A program made the translations under genes and the position numbers. Positions 5,239 through 6,129 of a stretch of 6,129 bases of DNA are shown piece by piece. Below the pieces are notes generated by a model. It was not told the origin of the DNA, ran no database searches, and saw nothing but the letters and a program-made list of their open reading frames with translations. Each line of letters starts with the position of its first letter. Within the stretch, counting starts at the first letter, position 1. The DNA comes from Sutterella sp. UBA4713 (GTDB lineage: Bacteria; Pseudomonadota; Gammaproteobacteria; Burkholderiales; Burkholderiaceae_F): the NCBI GenBank assembly GCA_002404465.1, contig DHJT01000065.1, positions 727 through 6,855 of the forward strand. The letters run 5' to 3'.

Positions 5239-6129
5239 CTAAAGCGATTTTTGAAGCGACACGTCGGAGGCTCTGTTGAAGCGGTTATAAAGAATGGCTG
5301 CCATGGCTGCGGCAAGAAACAGACCGAACACGAGCATCGTTGTGCGGACGGATAGCTCGACTTTCACAAGAAGGGCATAGATGCCGAGCATTGTCAAAAT
5401 CATCGTATTTTCCGAAAGATTTTGCACGGCAACGGCTTGACCCGAACTTAAAAGAATTTGACCGCGTCGTTGGAAAACCGCATTCATCGGAACGAGAAAT
5501 AAGCCGGCGAGGGTCCCGACCGTAACCATCATCAGGCAGGCTACAAGGACACTGATGCGGACCGTTTCGTGACCGATAGCGACAGAGCCGGGAAAGAGCG
5601 CTTCTGAGTAAAAGCTCATGGTCGCAACCATCAGCCCCATGGCCACCCCGGTCCAGAGTATATGAAAAGCGCGCTCGATCGCAATAAAGCGCGCGGCGAG
5701 AACGGCGCCCAAGGCAATGCCGACTGAGACAACGGCTTGGAGCATTGAAGCTTCCGATAAGGCAAGACCGAGACGCTCGTCGGCCCAACGCAAAACGAGA
5801 AATTGCAAGACGGCACCGGTCCCCCAAAACAGCGTTGTGACAAGGAGCGAACAAACGCAATAGGAATCTGTCAAAATGGTTTTGCACGTTTTGGCGAACG
5901 TGATGACGTTTCCGAAAGCATCAAAACGTGCATTCGGATATTTCGCACCCGTGTCACGGATTCTTAAGTTAATTAAGGCGGCTACGACATACACGAGAGT
6001 TACGATGGCAATGGCGGCATCGGCTAGGGTTGTCTTTCCGGCAAGAGGGATGTGAAAGAAGCCGACCAGTGCTTGACCGACGTTCGGATCGACGAGAATC
6101 CCGCCGAAAACAATGCCGAGAATAATCGA
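5239..6129 (-). CDS. Second LplT-type MFS transporter, 5' end outside the window
   Basis: This is an inner-membrane MFS protein of the LplT family. The last 296 residues are visible. The reading frame stays open to the window edge, so the N-terminus (about 135 residues, judging by the neighbour) is missing. It aligns without gaps to residues 136 onward of the downstream lplT product, with about 147 identities in the first 280 positions by hand count. Shared signatures are SIILG..FGGILVDPNVG, TTLFWGTGAVLQFLVLRWAD, LQAVVSVGIALGAV, GVAMGLMVATMS, LVPMNAVFQRRGQ and VAVQNLSEN. It lacks the NQREFDS..LIGE tail, ends in SDVSLQKSL, and differs most in the loop after INLRIRDTGAKY. It ends 81 bases before the lplT start on the same strand. 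Substrate is unknown: lysophospholipid transport is the family expectation, but divergence could mean another lipid. Confidence 0.85.
   Translation of the reverse strand, partial: SIILGIVFGGILVDPNVGQALVGFFHIPLAGKTTLADAAIAIVTLVYVVAALINLRIRDTGAKYPNARFDAFGNVITFAKTCKTILTDSYCVCSLLVTTLFWGTGAVLQFLVLRWADERLGLALSEASMLQAVVSVGIALGAVLAARFIAIERAFHILWTGVAMGLMVATMSFYSEALFPGSVAIGHETVRISVLVACLMMVTVGTLAGLFLVPMNAVFQRRGQILLSSGQAVAVQNLSENTMILTMLGIYALLVKVELSVRTTMLVFGLFLAAAMAAILYNRFNRASDVSLQKSL
5792..5819. repeat. 28-base direct repeat, copy in the second transporter gene
   Basis: This copy is perfectly identical to 4415-4442 and in the same orientation, 1377 bases away. It lies in the same aligned position of the two paralogous genes, so it derives from the duplication rather than from an inserted element. 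Confidence 0.8.

Overview
The window looks like ordinary chromosomal core DNA from a betaproteobacterium, most likely Burkholderiales and perhaps a Sutterellaceae-type genome. The group call rests on the rimM-trmD-rplS order and on the lplT-type transporter. From memory, its N-terminus (MKRGFYTIM...) and its C-terminal tail (NQREFDS..LIGE) match the Burkholderiales form of the family. The genus guess is inference only. I see no mobile element, CRISPR array, tRNA, rRNA or phage gene.

Layout, left to right. Bases 1-195 carry no gene I can identify and end in a terminator-like hairpin whose 3' arm holds the rimM ribosome binding site. rimM (30S maturation) and trmD (tRNA m1G37 methyltransferase) follow, 3 bases apart. 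A second hairpin with a U-tract separates them from rplS (ribosomal protein L19). A bidirectional terminator lies between rplS and the convergent hslO (Hsp33, minus strand). hslO diverges from a PHP-domain phosphatase gene (plus strand) across only 39 bases. The phosphatase gene converges on an lplT-type transporter gene (minus strand) with a 4-base stop-codon overlap. Upstream of that transporter, on the same strand, lies a second lplT-type gene. Its 5' part runs off the right edge of the window.

How the genes relate. rimM, trmD and rplS form the usual ribosome and tRNA maturation cluster, but rpsP is not directly ahead of rimM here. The two hairpins bracket rimM-trmD, which would suit holding these low-abundance enzymes below ribosomal protein levels. 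hslO is a redox-activated holdase chaperone. The PHP protein resembles the 3',5'-nucleoside bisphosphate phosphatase / RNase AM group. The two transporters belong to the lysophospholipid flippase LplT family and are about half identical to each other by hand count, so this is an old tandem duplication rather than a recent one.

I found no convincing new system. The most useful leads are the hairpin that couples termination with the rimM ribosome binding site, the hairpin before rplS, the tandem transporter pair, and the very tight hslO/PHP divergent promoter region with a palindrome holding start codons on both strands.
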